From: Anomaloglossus baeobatrachus
Lineage: Eukaryota > Chordata > Amphibia > Anura > Aromobatidae
NCBI RefSeq assembly: GCF_048569485.1
Contig: NC_134354.1
Coordinates: forward strand, 396,686,170 to 396,750,169
Direction: 5' to 3'
DNA: 64,000 nucleotides
The number at the start of each line of letters is the position of its first letter. Position 1 is the stretch's first letter. This document shows, piece by piece, positions 1-10,944 of this stretch. Made by a program: the position numbers and the translations under genes. The notes below the pieces were generated by a model that was not told the DNA's origin, did no database searches, and saw only the letters and a list, made by a program, of their open reading frames with translations.

Positions 1-358
1 TGGTGTTCCATCAGTACAATGATTACATGCCTGAGATGAAAAAAGTTGCTGGTCGAGTAGACAGGTATTGGGCCATCTATCTGAAATCAATGACATGTGT
101 TAAGAATGTCATCAATATATAACTAGTAGACAACCCCTTTAACTCATTGTAGTTGCTCGCACTTTGAAATTAGTTTTTTTCACGTAGTATACAAATTTAT
201 GCATTTGAACCAAATATGAATAAAGTTAAATAAATAAGTAGGCTATGTGCTTAATGTACTGCAAAATGTGGTGCTGGAGAAGGATATTATCATACCATGG
301 ATGGCAAGAAGAACAAACAAATCAATTTTGGAACAAATCAAGTCAGACATGTCACTCA

Positions 359-760
359 TAGTTACATAGGTTGAAAGAAGACCTAGGTCCATCTAGTTCA
401 ACCTTCCTCCACCAATTATACATTTGTCACTAAATCATTTATAGCCGACAATGTTTTGTGTACTGAGGAAATCATCCAGCCCTTTTTTGAAAGCTGTTAT
501 AGTATCTGCCATTGCTACCTCTTGTGGTAGTGCATTCCACAGTCTGACTGCTCTAACTGTAAAGAACCCTTTCCTATTTAGCTGTCGGAATCGCCTTTCT
601 TCCACTCGCAGTGAGTGCCCTCTGGCCCTTTCTATTGTCTTTGGAAAGAATAAGTCATGTGCCAGTCCTTTGTATTGACCACGCATGTATTTATACATAT
701 AAATGAGATCTCCTCTGAGATGTCTTTTTTCTAAGCTAAACAAATCCAACAAAGCAAGGA
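359..760 (-). mobile_element. CR1-type LINE, 3' end fragment
   Basis: On the minus strand an open frame of about 110 codons (435-767) reads as the extreme C-terminus of a non-LTR reverse transcriptase ORF. It carries the familiar motifs LRGDLI, RGHSLRVEERR and RLWNALPQEV. It is followed by a 3' tail near 359-410 whose minus-strand text (GGTTGAACTAGATGGACC, then TTCAACC) is the typical CR1 3' terminus of tetrapods. Everything upstream of this tail of the ORF is missing, as expected for 5' truncation during target-primed reverse transcription. No endonuclease or RT core is present, so the copy is dead. The family name comes from recalled motifs, not from a search. Confidence 0.75.
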
Positions 761-770
761 TTGCCAAGCT

Positions 771-932
771 ATGACTTGCCTACTTTGGACACAACAAATT
801 AAGAGAGCAATCACTGGAAAGGACATTTTGTTTGGAGGAACGGAAGGAACAAGGCGAAGAGGAAGGCCAGCAAACATGTGGCTTGATACAATCAGGAAAA
901 CAGTGGAGAAGACTCTGCTGGACCTATCTACA
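771..932 (+). pseudogene. Fragment of a second non-LTR retrotransposon ORF C-terminus
   Basis: The plus-strand frame contains KRAITGKDILFGGTEGTRRRGRPANMWLDTI. The GxRRRGRPxxxWLD pattern is typical of the last part of LINE reverse-transcriptase ORFs, where a short basic linker precedes a tryptophan motif. It abuts the CR1 fragment in the opposite orientation and is cut on the right by the left end of the Tc1-like element. Only about 50 residues survive. It could instead be a chance match, but the motif is distinctive. Confidence 0.45.
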
Positions 933-933
933 C

Positions 934-1941
934 CGTGTGCAGAATTATTAGGCAAATGAGTATTTTCAGCACATGATACTTTTTATACATGTCCTACGCC
1001 AAGCTGTATAGGCTTGAGAGCCAACTACCAATTAAGTAAATCAGGTGATATGCATCTTTGGACCAAATGGAAGAGCCAGAGGCTGATCAGTAAAGGGCAG
1101 AGAGCTCCACTCCGACTCAGACGCCAGCAAGGTGGAGGTGGGGTACTGGTATGGGCTAGTATGATCAAAGATGAACTTGTGGGACCTTTTCGGGTTGAGG
1201 ATGGAGTGAAGCTCAACTCCCAGACCTACTGCCAGTTTCTGGAAAACAACTTCTTCAAGCAGTGGTGCAGGAAGAAGTCGATATCGTTCAAGAAAAACAT
1301 GATTTTCATGCAGGACAATGCTCCATCACATGCATCCAACTACTCCACATCGTGGCTGGCCAGTAAAGATCTAAAAGATGAAAAAGTAATGACATGGCCC
1401 CCTTGTTCATCTGATCTGAACCCCATAGAGAACCTGTGGTCCCTCATAAAATGTGAGATCTACAGGGAGAGAAAACAGTACACCTCTTGGAACAGTATCT
1501 AGGAGGCTGTGGTGGCTGCTGCACGCAATGTTGATCGTAAACAGATCAAGCAACTGACAGAATCTATGGATGGTAGGCTGTTGAGTGTCATCGTATAGAA
1601 AGGTGGCTATATTGGTCACTAATTTTTTTGGGGGTTTTGTTTTTGCATTTCAGAAATGTTTATTTCTAAATTTTGCGCAGTTATATTGGTTTATCTGATG
1701 AAGATAAACAAGTGAGATGGGAATATATTTGGTTTTTATTAAGTTGCCTAATAATTCTGCACAGTAATAGTTACCTACAAAAACAGATATCCTCCTAAGA
1801 TAGTCAAATCTAAAAAATTCCAACTTCCAAAAATATTAAGCTTGGATATTTGAGTCTTTTGGGTTGATTGAGAACATAGTTGTTGATCAATAATAAAAAA
1901 ATCCTCTAAAATACAACTTGCCTATTAATTCTGTACACAGT
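934..1941 (+). mobile_element. Tc1/mariner-like transposon, internally deleted, DD37E type
   Basis: The left end carries TGTGCAGAATTATTAGGCAA (936-955). The same motif returns inverted at 1744-1763 and, slightly diverged, at 1916-1938. A right end with an inner and an outer copy matches the IR/DR layout of many Tc1-like elements. Between the ends lies the C-terminal half of a transposase (1038-1598), so the 5' half of the gene has been lost. The bases around both ends are compatible with TA target sites. The element is non-functional. Confidence 0.75.
1038..1598 (+). pseudogene. Tc1-like transposase, C-terminal half, DD37E
   Basis: A cut-and-paste transposase remnant of the DDE superfamily. 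The frame shows GGGGVLVWASMI, then MQDNAPSHAS (second catalytic Asp), then WPPCSSDLNPIENLW (catalytic Glu). I count 37 residues between that Asp and Glu, which places it in the DD37E group rather than classical DD34E Tc1. The helix-turn-helix DNA-binding half and the first catalytic Asp are missing. An in-frame TAG at 1500-1502 interrupts the remaining frame, which otherwise continues to a natural stop at 1596-1598 (ending RLLSVIV). DD37E elements known as TRT have been described in frogs and fishes. Membership here is inferred from spacing only. Confidence 0.75.
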
Positions 1942-2066
1942 GTAGACTTGCACAAGATCAATCTTCCTACAGAGCGTTCATCCATCAAGTCGCCATGGCT
2001 CAAAATGGCGCTGAATGCTATTAAAAAAAAGTGCTTAAACTTTTTAACTCCAATGGTTGCAGGCAC

Positions 2067-3146
2067 CATGCTATTTACTTACGAAAAAAGAAAAAACAAA
2101 GAACCGCTTACCGTTTATGGAGTATGGCTTTATAAGTCCTCCAGTAGAGTTCCTTGGTCCCAGCACGGCACCACGGCAGCCAGCCACACTATGTATGAGA
2201 AGCAGAGAAGGGAGAAAAAGGATCCAGCCCAGACTCCAAGGAAATATTATGTATAAAAATTAACTTTTATTCCATCCTTAAAAATTTGGAAAGGTACACT
2301 GGCAAAAACATACTGACATAAAAAGGCTAATGGTGAGGACAACACATTTCGGCGGAACGCTTTCCTCAGGTCTTCATCACTGATTAAGACCTGAGGAAGG
2401 CGTTCTGCTGAAACGTAAAAACAAAAAAGTGAGCTGGAGTATGAGATGGTATACATGGAACTTGTGAGACCATGTTCACACTGGCCATGAGACTAAGAGA
2501 AACCAAGGAAAAAAATTGTGAAAACATACCCTGCTGTAACTAAATAAAAGCATAGTGCATATAAACATAGGGTACTTAGTAAACACTGTTTTTGATCAAA
2601 AAAAGCATAAAGCTATCCCACCAAACGTCAAGGTGTACCCAGTTGGGATAGTACCTACACTCTCTAATATTAAAACCTTACCATGGGTCTAAAAAAGGCC
2701 TCAATGTGGCTAAGGGCTGAGAGCGACCGGGTCCCAACAGGACACACACAGTCAGGGGGATTCACAGAATGAAATGTCCAGCTCGCTGAGAAGGGGGCCA
2801 CTCCCTGTTTGTACTGAATACAAATCCCAACTGGGTACACCTTGACGTTTGGTGGGATAGCTTTATGCTTTTTTTGATCAAAAACAGTGTTTACTAAGTA
2901 CCCTATGTTTATATGCACTATGCTTTTATTTAGTTACAGCAGGGTATGTTTTCACAATTTTTTTCCTTGGTTCTGCTGAAACGTGTTGTCTTCGCCATTA
3001 GCCTTTTAATGTCAGTATGTTTTTGCCAGTGTACCTTTCCAAATTTTTAAGGATGGAATAAAAGTTAATTTTTATACATAATATTTCCTTGGAGTCCGGG
3101 CTGGATCCTTTTTCTCCCTTCTTTGCTTCTCATGCTATTTACTTAC
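2067..3146. mobile_element. Fold-back element flanked by a 16-bp direct repeat
   Basis: The 16-mer CATGCTATTTACTTAC occurs at 2067-2082 and again at 3131-3146, bracketing 1,048 bp. Inside are two long inverted arms. The text at about 2200-2345 returns inverted at about 2985-3130, and the text at about 2500-2650 returns inverted at about 2820-2975. The middle (2650-2820) is unpaired. No coding frame is recognisable. A perfect target duplication of this length points to target-primed reverse transcription (LINE, SINE or Penelope-like) rather than a cut-and-paste transposon. Confidence 0.7.
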
Positions 3147-4441
3147 ATTCAAGTTGTGCATATACAGAGCTCTAAACATATTTTGTTGCATCCCTGTATC
3201 CATGGGCTCTGCCAAGAGATCTGTTCTTCAAGTAGGAAACCAAAGGATTTCAAATAGAAGGACTTGTATCGGACGCTAGTGAACAATTGACTACAGTGAA
3301 AGATATCCCAATTGTGTATCTCTAAAAAAGTTATGGTTGCCATATAGGGTCACAAGTTTCCTTACAGGGAACTGAGGGTGCCCTCCAAGAATGGACTCTG
3401 TCAGTACTAGTGAGGAGTCGTACTGATGTGACATCTCTAGCTGAGACCCCACAAGTCAATTGGGAACTGAGAGTAGCTGTGAGCGGCCGTAGTGTAACAC
3501 CTCGACTCATGCAGCTCTCATAGGGAAAGAGGAGGTCTCCTAGGTTTGTTGGCTGGATTGTTATGAGATACAAGAGTATTATATTTGAACTACTAAGTGT
3601 ATATCCATAGACATATTGCCTACAGAGAAAGATGTACAAATAGGAGGGAAGAAACCAATGCTCTTCCTTGACCCACAGATCATATTTTATCAATGGAATA
3701 TGGCCATTTTCCTAGTTTTTTCTTCAATGAATGCAAGCAGCTTCCTCTATTGTGAGGTAATTAAAAATACTAGCTATAACAGCATAAGTAGACAATACGA
3801 TTAGCTTGGTCGGGGAACAAAGCTTACACCTGAGCTTTCTCACTACATGTGACTTTTCATGCACAATGTATGAGTCTTACATAACATTGCATAGTATTCA
3901 TACATGCTGCTAAAATGACTAATTTGTATGGTTAGGGTGTGATTTCTTGATTGTGCAATTATCATTTCTGGTGTGAAATAAGTAAACATGAAGCCCCATA
4001 GCAATACATGAGATGAAATAATATGCGCAGGATTAATGTTGTATTTGGTCAGTTTTTCTCGGATGGAAACAAAATAGAAGATGAAGTCTTTTTAACCTTT
4101 TCACATCAAACAGCCTGTGAAAAACGGACAACACACAAATGGCATCGGAGTGCTGTCCAATTTTTTTTTAACAGACCCAAAGATTAATTTATGATTTTCA
4201 TCCAAGAATTAGGTCAAGATAGGACAAGTCTTTGTGATTTTGTGTGGACCACTCAGTCCACAAAAATATACATGCATGTGAATAACCCCATATACAGTAA
4301 CAGGTCGGAGTTTCATCCATGAAAAACAAACACAAAACAACTGACGTCTGAGTGAGCACTACAATTTTCCTCCTTTCCCCGGTGTCTCAGTGATCCACAT
4401 TAATTTTCTGATTAACACCTTTCATTTAGCCACAATAAGTC
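3147..4441. other. Intergenic stretch, nothing recognised
   Basis: AT-rich unique-looking DNA. Short open frames on both strands (up to about 120 codons at 3331-3693 minus) show no domain, no convincing splice signals and no repeat structure that I can see. Confidence 0.5.
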
Positions 4442-4826
4442 TTAAAGGGATTGTCCTATCTAAATCAACAACTCTGCAATCGCTCTATGTGACTGAAGAG
4501 TTGTGAATCCTTACATTTCATGCACTGTGAGGATTTTCCGGTGTCAGCATCTGGAGCGACGGTCATGTGTCCGCAAGTATGCAATATGTAGACTCTCGGC
4601 CACATCTGACTAGATGGGTGCGGCCTAACTCAATACACTTGTTTTTGGCGTGCCAGAAACAGTCTAGTTGGAGTTTGCATATCGCGTACTTGTGGACACA
4701 TGACCGCCGTTCCCAGCACTGACACCGGAGAATCCTCAAAGTACACAGTGTGATGTGAAGCTTCACAAGTCTGCAATCATGTAGAGCGACTGACGAGCTA
4801 TCGTTTTAGATGAGACAACCCATTTA
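4442..4826. mobile_element. Palindromic MITE with TTAA target (piggyBac-like)
   Basis: The left end reads TTAAAGGGATTGTCCTATCT. The right end is its inverted, diverged counterpart (AGATGAGACAACCCATTTA). Sub-terminal arms pair as well: ACTTGTGGACACATGACCG near 4690 matches inverted text near 4565. The left target is TTAA and the right has decayed to TTTA. It is non-coding, and the minus-strand frame at 4563-4766 is a by-product of the repeat. Confidence 0.6.
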
Positions 4827-6600
4827 CCTGTACCTTACATTTGAGTGGAGATGGACCCACCTAGTTGTTGAGCTTTGACACAAGCTAAAAATTTATTAAA
4901 ACCATTGTATATTATGACTTTACACATTTGACCTACTTACATTAGATGACAAGATGGCCCCAAAATATTAGTGCTGCCTCTGCTCTGCTATAGCCAAATC
5001 ACTGCATGAAGCCTACAGGTATAATGAAATAGATGAACAAAAAGAAACATTTGACATTTATCATACCAACTATAATTGTCATTATTTCCGCAGAATTGTG
5101 AGAATCTATGAAAACCCCAATGAATTATAAAATATGGCGTTTCACATTCATAAACAGATTAATTTTAGTCATTGAGAAAATTTGAAAGTATTTTGTCAGA
5201 TATGTGCGCTATATCTCACCGGCATAATCTCAGAAGACAACATTTACAGTTTGTATCATAAATAGTTTCTAAATGTTTCATACAAGACGTTAAACTAAGA
5301 GAGCACTAGATGCCAAAGTAAACTACTACTAAGCTCACAAGTGGCCAGTCCTTCACAGCTAACAATCAGCTTTCTATACACATTTTCGAAAGGGCTTATG
5401 AGTAACGGGGTCTAGTTGGTTGCTGTCCAAGCCTCACTATGATAATCCATGTCTGTATATTGCATCGTGGCTGATACCTCACAGATGAAGGAGTGATGTT
5501 TCTGGGCCTCCTCTTAAAATCTTTAGTCCTCAATACACATTACAGCAAAGTTGGCAAAATGTGCCATATCCACAGAACCGGCCAACCACTTGTGTATGAG
5601 CCAATTCCGACTCTCCCCCTACCGATGATGTCTAAGAAGAGAAGAATCGGGGCAGATGGAATTTCAAAGGTTTCTGGTAGTGGCAATCTCCTCTCTACCC
5701 ATTGAAAATACATGAATAGCCATCTGAACTGAGTTATTGTGTGTAGATTCAGGAAAGGTAGCTGTCTTCCAGAGTAACATTCAGCCAACAGTTATTTCAG
5801 ATGTATGTCCAGCTTGATGTTTGGCCAGCTTTAGGTTCTCAAAGTTGGGCAGTTGAATTATAGAGGCTCACAGATGACACTATACGTATAGAATTGGTCT
5901 TGAGTCATGTTGGATGTAGCTCTGTATCTGCTTCTAATTTCCCAGGAACCAAGCCTTCTATTATATCTTTAGCATCTACGGCTGAATCTACATTTCTAAT
6001 GTTCCTTCTGGAAATACTAAACAGGCAGAAGTTTAGTTTCAGGGACCTGAAATATAAGACCTAAGCCTTTAGGAACAGAAGGGTGGTACTAACCTCTGAA
6101 ATCAGCTTTTAATTTTAACTTTATTTTTAGTTATGTGGTTTAGAAACTGCTTCCAACATAACCAGTGGAAAAAAGTAACAGACAGACAGAAGAAATAACT
6201 ACTGTCTGCGTGTGCCAGCTGTGCCCACACAGAATTAAAGTGGTCATACACAGATAAATGTTGGTGGAACCCACCAATACCTGTGAGGGTGGTAGAACAT
6301 CTAATGTATATATTGGTGTCCCACTTATCCTCTTAATTTAATCTTTTGTTATTAAGGGGATAAGCCATTGTCAGCGGATTCTGGCAGTGCTCTATCATGG
6401 ACATACTGCATACATGCATAATCTATGTGATAATTATATTTACTGTATGTCCATTTGTCCAAACACTATATAAAAGTATAAGATGTATTCTTAAATCATT
6501 TATGCACTATATCTACTGTAACTATACAGTTAATAATTTGATATTCATCAGAAGATTACTTTATGGATTATATGGAACTTTATGTATACTGTAGTAATAC
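4827..6600. other. Intergenic DNA with one probable dispersed repeat
   Basis: Mostly AT-rich sequence without genes. The stretch around 5540-5720 is compositionally different: it is more GC-rich and readable in both strands as short frames. It looks like a dispersed repeat fragment that I cannot name. Nothing else is supported. Confidence 0.35.
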
Positions 6601-7245
6601 TTAAAGGGGTTTCCACTTTCAGGTAAGTGGACTACAAACTAGTGTTGAGTAAGTAGTTAGCTATTCGTACTTGTTATGCGGTTAGTGAGTACTGTCCGCT
6701 ACTCACATATTCGTGACGAGTAGTGGCCACAAGGTAAGTCAATGGGAAATACTCACTAAGTAGCGAGTAACCCGAAAGCCGTACGTTTCGTGCGAGTAGC
6801 GAATAGTACGGCTTTAAGGTTACTCACTAATTAGTGAGTATTTCCCCGTTGACTTACATTATGCCCACTACTCGTAACGAATATGCGAGTAGCGGACAGT
6901 ACTTGCTAAAAGCATAGCGAGTACGAATAGCTAACTACTCGCTCAACATTACTACAAAGGCTTTAAAATACCTAAATGACAAGGAAAGTCACTCACCTTT
7001 CCCGGACCCAGTGCCGGTTCACCACAGCTGCTCGGGTCTCTGTATTTTGGCTGCAGTGGTGATGTCACGTCAACAGTACGCATCATTATGCAGCCAATAA
7101 CTGACCTTGGTGGCTTGTGCTGTCTACAGACCCTAGCAATGGAAGGTGCCAGCGCTGGACTAGGTAAGGAAAGTACCTGTTCTCTATTATTTTACGCGTT
7201 TTAAGCCGTTGGGGTCCACTTTTCCGAAAATGAAAAACCCTTTAA
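6601..7245. mobile_element. TTAA-flanked MITE (piggyBac-like), split by a hAT MITE
   Basis: The left end is TTAAAGGGGTTTCCACTTTC at 6601. The right end is the inverted counterpart GAAAATGAAAAACCCTTTAA finishing at 7245, so both sides carry TTAA. The inner DNA (6960-7200) is non-coding and more GC-rich. A 312 bp hAT-like element sits inside at 6640-6951, only about 40 bp from the left end. Confidence 0.65.
6632..6959. mobile_element. hAT-type palindromic MITE with 8-bp target duplication
   Basis: The element runs 6640-6951 (312 bp), begins TAGTGTTGAG and ends with the inverted CTCAACATTA. The flanks are CTACAAAC (6632-6639) and CTACAAAG (6952-6959), an 8 bp duplication with one mismatch. The whole length is one imperfect palindrome built from GAGTAGCGAGTA-like words. 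An 8 bp duplication with a TAGTG-type terminus is diagnostic of the hAT superfamily. It has no coding capacity. Confidence 0.8.
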
Positions 7246-7898
7246 ATAAATGATGTATTATATACTGTATATAGCTCACTGTGAAATCTGTAATATATCT
7301 AAGTGCTAAATACATCAGCAGCTGCATGGATATCACTGAGAGTTTGAGACAATGTATTAGTCTGGCATCCAGCCTCTAGGACGGACACAATTACCTGAAC
7401 TGGGTACAATTGTATTCACTTTGAATAGATGAAAAAACACAAAAATTGTCATATTGACTGACAGCAAATTAATATTTGGGAGGAAGGCAAGGAATTACAA
7501 TATTAAGTAAATTATAAAATTTATATATTGTTTAATTTATACATTTAGTTATAGAAAGTAATACATCTTTCATTTATATGACTAAGATTTATTAGAACAC
7601 AACTTGGAAGCCAGTAACATATAGTATCCACCTATCAATTAGCATATATGAATCTAGGACTAGTTTCCTATAAAAACAAACATTCCCAACACTGACATCT
7701 CGTAATAACGTGTGCATATAATTATTAAATATTCTGGCAACTGTATCACAGCCAAAACAAGCGAAGCATGAGAAATAACAGCCAGGAATTGAGTCAAATG
7801 AGACAAATAAGGGACTATTCCTGAAAATAAGGATATGTCTGAACACACCAGATATCCTCGGAGTGATCCTTAGTGTGCAGAATGTAAGTGTTTCTTAC

Positions 7899-8056
7899 CG
7901 AAGTCTTCTGCTTTCTCTGGAGTCTTTGACTGAACTTCTGGGTGTGCTACAACTACAAGTTGTTTCCTTTCTCAGCCTCCTCCTCCTCCAGGCCACAAAG
8001 AGCTCGGAGAAGGCAGAGCTGGTTAGTCCACCTCTAGCTCCGGTTACACATGCATA
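7899..8056 (-). other. Possible internal exon of an unidentified gene
   Basis: On the minus strand a pyrimidine-rich acceptor (CTCTCTCTCTCCAG) ends just before 8056, and a consensus donor (CTTCG then GTAAGAAA) follows 7899. The 158 bp between them stay open in one frame (beginning YACVTGARGG, ending SRESRRLR). The segment is GC-richer than its surroundings. I do not recognise the peptide. It may be an untranslated exon or a coincidence. Confidence 0.25.
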
Positions 8057-8159
8057 CTGGAGAGAGAGAGCGTAGGCCTATTATCATTCTAATGTCTATG
8101 GAGGATGATTCTGGCATCAGAAAGGAACATAGGAGTCACTGACCATACCATTGTGTGTT

Positions 8160-8520
8160 TTTATTTATTTAACTCACTTATATTGAGCCACCATATTCCA
8201 CAGACATCATCATAACTGTCCCATTGGGGCTCACAATCTAACTCCCTATCAGTTTGTCTTTGGAGTTTGGGAGGAAACTGGAGAACCCACACAAACACGG
8301 GGAGAACATACAAACTCCTTACAGACATCATCACTGTCCCATTGGGGCTCACAATCTAGAGTCCCTATCTGTAAGTCTTTGGAGTGTGGGAGGAAACTGG
8401 AGAACCAAAAAGAAACCTACACAAACATGGGGAGAACATACAAACACCTCGCAGATGTTGTCCATGGTGGGATTGGGTTAAGCATTGAGCCACCAAGCTG
8501 CCCAAATTGTGTATGACTTG
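8160..8520 (+). repeat. LINE-derived (L2/CR1-type) dispersed repeat with internal duplication
   Basis: The stretch carries the widespread fish and frog repeat text CACTGTCCCATTGGGGCTCA, GGAGGAAACTGGAGAACC and GGGGAGAACATACAAAC. It ends in words like GCAGATGTTGTCC and TGAGCCACCA. The central segment occurs twice in tandem (about 8210-8325 and 8330-8450). A shorter diverged copy is at 32,384-32,500. It is non-coding. Family assignment is by memory of the consensus. Confidence 0.6.
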
Positions 8521-9119
8521 TTTTAAGGCTGTGCTGTATATTAAATGGAGTTCACCATGCCCAGCTAATTTGCTTAATACCATATACTAATGAGTCCCTT
8601 TGTTACTAGACCTGAATAGACATGAATGGCTTACAATTTTTTTTTAGGTAATATAATCATATGCCTCCTTACTTACGTGTTGGCAAGTACAACAATAAAG
8701 TGATTATTTGTAATAAGTGCGATACTGAATGCTGCTTCTATCTCTTGAACAATTCCTTTATTTCTTCATAGGAATTTCCCCACTTAGCACCAAGGTTGCT
8801 TAATGTTTACAGAACAGTTATCTCCTTATCTATTGCCTTAAGCCATAGGAAACGCAGGTATTGCAATCCTATCCATGAGTTTGAGGGTCTCCAGGAATGG
8901 CCTCATGGCATGCTGGTTGAGGATGCTCCATATTAGGACCTAGAAACTTCAATTATGCACTTACCAAGGCTTAATCTGGGGTAGACATGCTCTTTTAACC
9001 TAAAGGATTAGGCTAGAATCACAAATGCAGTTTATTTGACACTTGTACCAAAACCGGATGAAAGTCAGGTCAAGACAGAGGGAAAACTAGGAGTTCAGCA
9101 TTGGGGGGAAGGGAGCCCC

Positions 9120-9722
9120 TAAGGCCTCTTTCACACGTCAGTGAAAAACACACACATTTGCCACTGACATGTTAAAGGTGTGTATGCCCCACTGAGTGCC
9201 GTGATTTTGGCACACGTGTGCTAGTGTGCTATCCGGGATAATACACGGAGATCAGTCATTTATACTCACCCGTCCCTGCTCCTGCTCTCTGTGCTGCTGA
9301 AGTCTCCTGTGATGCTGTGTCCAGCGGCTGCTGTGTCGCCTCTGCTGCTACTTCTGGAGTGGCTGTGCAGTGAATATTCATGAGAATAAGTGGCCAGCTT
9401 AGAAGCAGCAGAGAGCAGCAGCGGCTGAAGACAGCAGCGTTGGACATGGGAGAGTTTAAAGAGCTTTTTATTTTAAATGTATGTGATTTCTCTGGTAAGT
9501 GTGTCACGGATCACACCATTGTCTGGTCCATGGGACATCAGTGATGCCGGACTAAAACAGACTTGTCTCCATGTGGAACAGATGGACACGCGTGTCAGTG
9601 AGAAATCACTGATTTGTGCGCAGACCCATTGATTTTAATGGGTTTTTGTATGTCCGTGATTCTGGTACTTTAAAAACAGTAATATACGTACCTGAATTAC
9701 TGATGTGTGAAGAGGACATAGC
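9120..9722. mobile_element. TTA/TAA-flanked MITE (PIF/Harbinger-like)
   Basis: The left end is TAA then GGCCTCTTTCACACGTCAG. The right end is the inverted GATGTGTGAAGAGGAC at about 9702-9717. The right target is diverged. The interior contains the typical CACGGA and GACCCATTGATTTTAATGGG words shared with the copies at 11.1 and 35.4 kb. No coding region. Confidence 0.6.
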
Positions 9723-9733
9723 ATGGTAATCCC

Positions 9734-10620
9734 TTATTTACAACTATAAATATTTCAAAAGACTGACCCACACATCCTACAAGTGTGTATAGGTGCCAGC
9801 TGAAAAAACCTAGCAAATACAAAATGGATACAGCCGCACACTAAATGCCATCAATGTATAAGGGAACTCTGGTACTGCATTACTGCTATATGAAAAAATT
9901 AGATTTTTAGTTTATGAATTGGCAAATGCATGTAAGCCCGGAAACCAAACGGCAAGGTAAATCTCAATATTCCGGGTCCCTAACTAAAATGCCACTATCT
10001 AGGTTAAAAACATCCATGCCTGGGCAGCTAGACTAAAAATCTAACTTGAAATGCCACTATCTGGACTAACCTCCATGTCTGGGCAGCTAGGACTCCTGGT
10101 ATAAGTCATTAGTATTTTTCATATAGCAGTAATGCAGTACCAGAGTTCCCTTATACATTGATGGCTTTTAGTGTGCGGCTGTATCCATTTTGTATTTGCT
10201 AGGTTTTTCAGCTGACACCTATACACACTTGTAGGATGTGCAGGTCAGTCTTTTGAAATATTTGCAGTGAGTTTTTTTCTGACTGAGCACTCCACCCTAT
10301 AAACCAGGCTGTGTTCACAATCCTTATACCAGGAGTCCTAGCTGCCCAGACATGAAGGTTAGTCCAGATAATGGCATTTCAAGTTAGATTTTTAGTCTAG
10401 CTGCCCAGGCATGGATGTTTTTAACCTAGATAGTGGCATTTTAGTTAGAGACCCGGAATATTGAGATTTACTTGCCGTTTGGTTTCCGGGCTTACATGCA
10501 TTGGCCAATTCATAAGCTAAAATTCTCATTTTTTCATATAGCAGTAATGCAGTACCAGAGTTCCCTTATACATTGATGCCATTTAGTGTGCGGCTGTATC
10601 CATTTTTTATTTACAACTAT
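9734..10620. mobile_element. Fold-back element flanked by a 14-bp direct repeat
   Basis: TTATTTACAACTAT occurs at 9734-9747 and 10607-10620 and brackets 859 bp. Inside, the left arm (about 9750-10107) returns inverted in two blocks (10118-10265 and about 10320-10606). As a result the segment containing AGTAATGCAGTACCAGAG is present three times, once in one orientation and twice in the other. No coding frame. The perfect long target duplication and the asymmetric inverted arms match the elements at 2.1-3.1 and 24.2-25.0 kb in architecture but not in sequence. Confidence 0.7.
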
Positions 10621-10944
10621 GGTGGCACATCAAAATCATAGTGGGTAAAGGGAAGCCTCAGCAGATGACTATGCTGTTACAGATAATAAATCTCTATACA
10701 AAAACAAGACAGATAATACTGCCATATGGTGACCATATAGAGGTAGATACCAGTCCTGCAGAATATACAGTATTAAGCATTTACGGAACAGTTAAATCCT
10801 GAGAATTAGTACAGGCACGTGACAGAAGACTACACTTCTGTAGTGCTCTGCAATGATATTGTATATACAACATCCAGAAGATAGTTGCAAAATATATATT
10901 AAGAGATGAATTGCGGCATTCACTAGTACGTGAATTCAGAAAAC

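Noticed and set aside
2340-2420. Hammerhead-ribozyme-like words (CTGAGGA ... GAAA) in the fold-back element, also near 36,180
   Set aside because: The core words are present, but the bases next to them do not form a proper closing helix II, so the catalytic fold is not supported.
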